NCBI RefSeq assembly: GCF_000355805.1
Contig: NZ_CM001837.1
Span: 594,409-658,408, forward strand
Length of the DNA stretch: 64,000 bases
Reading direction: 5' to 3'
DNA from: Dokdonia sp. PRO95
GTDB lineage: Bacteria; Bacteroidota; Bacteroidia; Flavobacteriales; Flavobacteriaceae
Positions 62,501 to 64,000 of this stretch are shown here, piece by piece. Every line of letters starts with the position of its first letter. The stretch's first letter is position 1. The notes under the pieces are model-generated. The model did no database searches, was not told the DNA's origin, and worked only from the letters and a program-made list of their open reading frames with translations. The position numbers and the translations under genes are program-made.

Positions 62501-62505
62501 TATTT

Positions 62506-63765
62506 TTAAAAATACTGCCCTACTCCAAATACCAATCCGCTAGTGGAGTTTGGGGTTATTCCATATCCATAATCTATTCTAAAAGTAGCATTAAAAATCT
62601 TTTTGTGAGTAAAACGCAGTCCTAGCCCAGGATACACTCTAAGATTTTGGTCATCTCCAAAATCATCAAAATCTCCACCTGGATTTCTCCAAGATCCAGC
62701 ATCTACAAAGGCATTTCCTTGTAATACAAATGATTCTTTATCTAATAGGGTATATCTATATTCAGTATTAAGTACAATTACTCCTGTACCACGGTCTATT
62801 GTATTACCTACGCCTCTTATATTTAGATTATTATCAACAGAAAATGGTGCAAATGGCGAGTCTGCATTAGATGCTAGGCCTACTCGTAATCTGTTTGCCC
62901 AGTTACCCTTATCCCCTACTCTAGTAAAATATTGAAAGTCATTCCACCATATTGTAAAATCTGGTAATCTGCGATCATTTGCCATCACATGCTGCACATT
63001 AAATGTACTTTTAAAGCCAGATATATACTGGTAGTAATAATCTAGTGCGTTATATTCATAAATACCTTTAAGAAGTACCTTATCTACATTAAACTCCTGA
63101 GGAACCCCTGCAGATGTAGCGCCTGCTAGGTAATCATACTTCTCATTAAATAGATTTACACCTGCCTCTACCCGATGTTTAAAGTTTATGGCATATAATC
63201 CTAATACTTCAAAGGAGGTATTGCTGTACTTATAATCTGCAGTTCCTTCTTCTAGAAAAACTGGCTCCTGCGTGGTTAATCGCTGCGCATTGACCGCAAT
63301 CCCGAACTTATTATTAAATAAAAATGGAGCTCTAAGATTCACTCCATAAGAATTAAAAATATCTCGTTGATAAAATCCTCCGAAGGCTATATTTCTACCT
63401 AAGGTATTGAACTCGTATACACCTATTCTAAAGGCAAATTCATCATCGTTAGTAGTATAGACATTAAGCTGAGGGTTTATTGTTATATTCTCTTCAATAT
63501 AATAGCGAACTTCATAATTATCATAAGAAGGAATCACTTGATAATATGCGTGCCGTACTGCTGGCAATCTTTTGAGTCTAATGATATCTACCTCTAGCAT
63601 TGTAGAATCTAAAGGACTATCTACACGCAAATCACTAATTAACTTGATAAAAGAGGTCTTAAGTTTTTTGTTGCCATGAATGGTAAAATGATCCACAAAG
63701 CCTTCTTGCGCATTACTCATAGAGCAATACAACATAAGTAAAATGTATAACCAAAAGTATTTCAT
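62506..63765 (-). CDS. Omp85-like outer-membrane protein, copy 1
   Basis: This 419-residue protein has signal peptide MKYFWLYILLMLYCSMSNA, one POTRA-like segment (about 25-90, FTIHGNKKLKTSFIKLISDL) and a 16-strand-type BamA/surface-antigen barrel. The Omp85 signature is seen in LNIRGVGNTIDRGTGVIVLNTEYRYTL, and the C-terminal strand TPNSTSGLVFGVGQYF ends in Phe. With one POTRA domain it is closer to the small surface-antigen group than to BamA. It converges with the kinase with 5 bases between stops, and a second copy follows upstream at 63828. Confidence 0.85.
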   Translation of the reverse strand: MKYFWLYILLMLYCSMSNAQEGFVDHFTIHGNKKLKTSFIKLISDLRVDSPLDSTMLEVDIIRLKRLPAVRHAYYQVIPSYDNYEVRYYIEENITINPQLNVYTTNDDEFAFRIGVYEFNTLGRNIAFGGFYQRDIFNSYGVNLRAPFLFNNKFGIAVNAQRLTTQEPVFLEEGTADYKYSNTSFEVLGLYAINFKHRVEAGVNLFNEKYDYLAGATSAGVPQEFNVDKVLLKGIYEYNALDYYYQYISGFKSTFNVQHVMANDRRLPDFTIWWNDFQYFTRVGDKGNWANRLRVGLASNADSPFAPFSVDNNLNIRGVGNTIDRGTGVIVLNTEYRYTLLDKESFVLQGNAFVDAGSWRNPGGDFDDFGDDQNLRVYPGLGLRFTHKKIFNATFRIDYGYGITPNSTSGLVFGVGQYF

Positions 63766-63827
63766 GTACTGTAGGATTTACTATGCTTTATAATTGGGTT
63801 ATCTCATAATCAACATATTCTCTTACA

Positions 63828-64000
63828 TTAAAAATACTGCCCTATCCCAAATACAAGTCCGCGATTTTGAGTTGCTCCAAGTCCTACTCCATAATCCAAC
63901 CTAATGACAGCGTTGAAGATACGTTTATGTATAAAGCGCACTCCTAAACCAGAGTACAACTCTACATTATTGATACTCGCTAGATCATCAAAACCCTCTC
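63828..64000 (-). CDS. Omp85-like outer-membrane protein, copy 2 (partial, cut at window edge)
   Basis: The last 57 codons are in the window, in frame with a TAA at 63828. The reading GLGVRFIHKRIFNAVIRLDY closely follows GLGLRFTHKKIFNATFRIDY of the gene before it, and both end in a GLVFG-GQYF strand. It is thus a tandem paralogue, 62 bases upstream on the same strand. Confidence 0.8.
   Translation of the reverse strand, partial: EGFDDLASINNVELYSGLGVRFIHKRIFNAVIRLDYGVGLGATQNRGLVFGIGQYF

Noticed and set aside
1-64000. CRISPR arrays, rRNA operons, prophage or integrase genes, origin of replication
   Set aside because: No regularly spaced repeats, rRNA signatures, integrase/transposase proteins or dnaA-box clusters were seen in the window.

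Overview
The window looks like chromosome of a marine Flavobacteriia, probably close to Dokdonia/Krokinobacter. The evidence is the AT-rich, gene-dense sequence, a SusC/SusD pair, GYDIA-type GHMP kinase with class II HMG-CoA reductase (mevalonate pathway), NhaD Na+/H+ antiporter, TonB/ExbBD, Bacteroidetes-type promoters (TTG-N20-TAnnTTtG) and no obvious Shine-Dalgarno before most starts. The genus call is an inference. There are no rRNA genes, CRISPR arrays, phage genes or insertion sequences.

Layout: 1-3340 holds an ABC ATPase with a permease/M1-aminopeptidase fusion (cut by the left edge). 3600-4341 is an orphan ORF and tRNA-Val. 4451-10492 is, on the minus strand, GDH, nhaD, exbB-exbD-tonB and folC. 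10558-29009 is housekeeping: anmK, acyl-CoA dehydrogenase, a nuclease, an OppC-like permease, a tail-specific protease, surE-lpxB-NlpC/P60-comEC, peptide uptake and DPP IV, and mevalonate genes. 29123-36761 is a tightly overlapping minus-strand envelope operon (coaX, outer-membrane protein, TPR protein, lptC, small membrane protein, CorC-like protein, PpiD/SurA-like foldase). 36825-39678 holds mtfA, a hydrolase, an orphan ORF and tRNA-Phe, followed by a decayed aldose-epimerase fragment.

The most interesting region is 40275-56953, an arsenosugar-type locus. In order it has an AhpD-like peroxidase-like protein, radical SAM ArsS, a DUF2064 protein, SusC, SusD, a Na+/solute symporter, a small secreted protein, a metallophosphoesterase, a secreted rhodanese, two tiny membrane proteins, a TIGR04282-type transferase, a purine nucleoside phosphorylase and ArsM, all on the plus strand. 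It is followed by a fatty-acid-hydroxylase-like protein, two DUF547 lipoproteins and a TIGR04283-type glycosyltransferase. A plausible scheme: ArsM methylates arsenite, ArsS adds a 5'-deoxyadenosyl group, the phosphorylase removes adenine, the phosphoesterase and transferases finish the sugar, and SusCD plus the symporter move a related compound. The last steps are inference.

The right end (57150-64000) has a nitroreductase, a GIN-domain protein with a PagL-like protein, a 51-residue YqaE/Pmp3 protein, a hybrid histidine kinase with TPRs, and two tandem Omp85-like proteins, the second cut by the window edge.

Across the whole window a perfect 14-bp palindrome, GCTTTCGCGAAAGC, occurs 18 times, both inside genes (read as TLSRKR, RFRES or AFAKA) and just after stop codons. 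Two genes (folC and the DUF2064 gene) have conserved N-termini with no ATG/GTG/TTG and may start at ATT or ATC.
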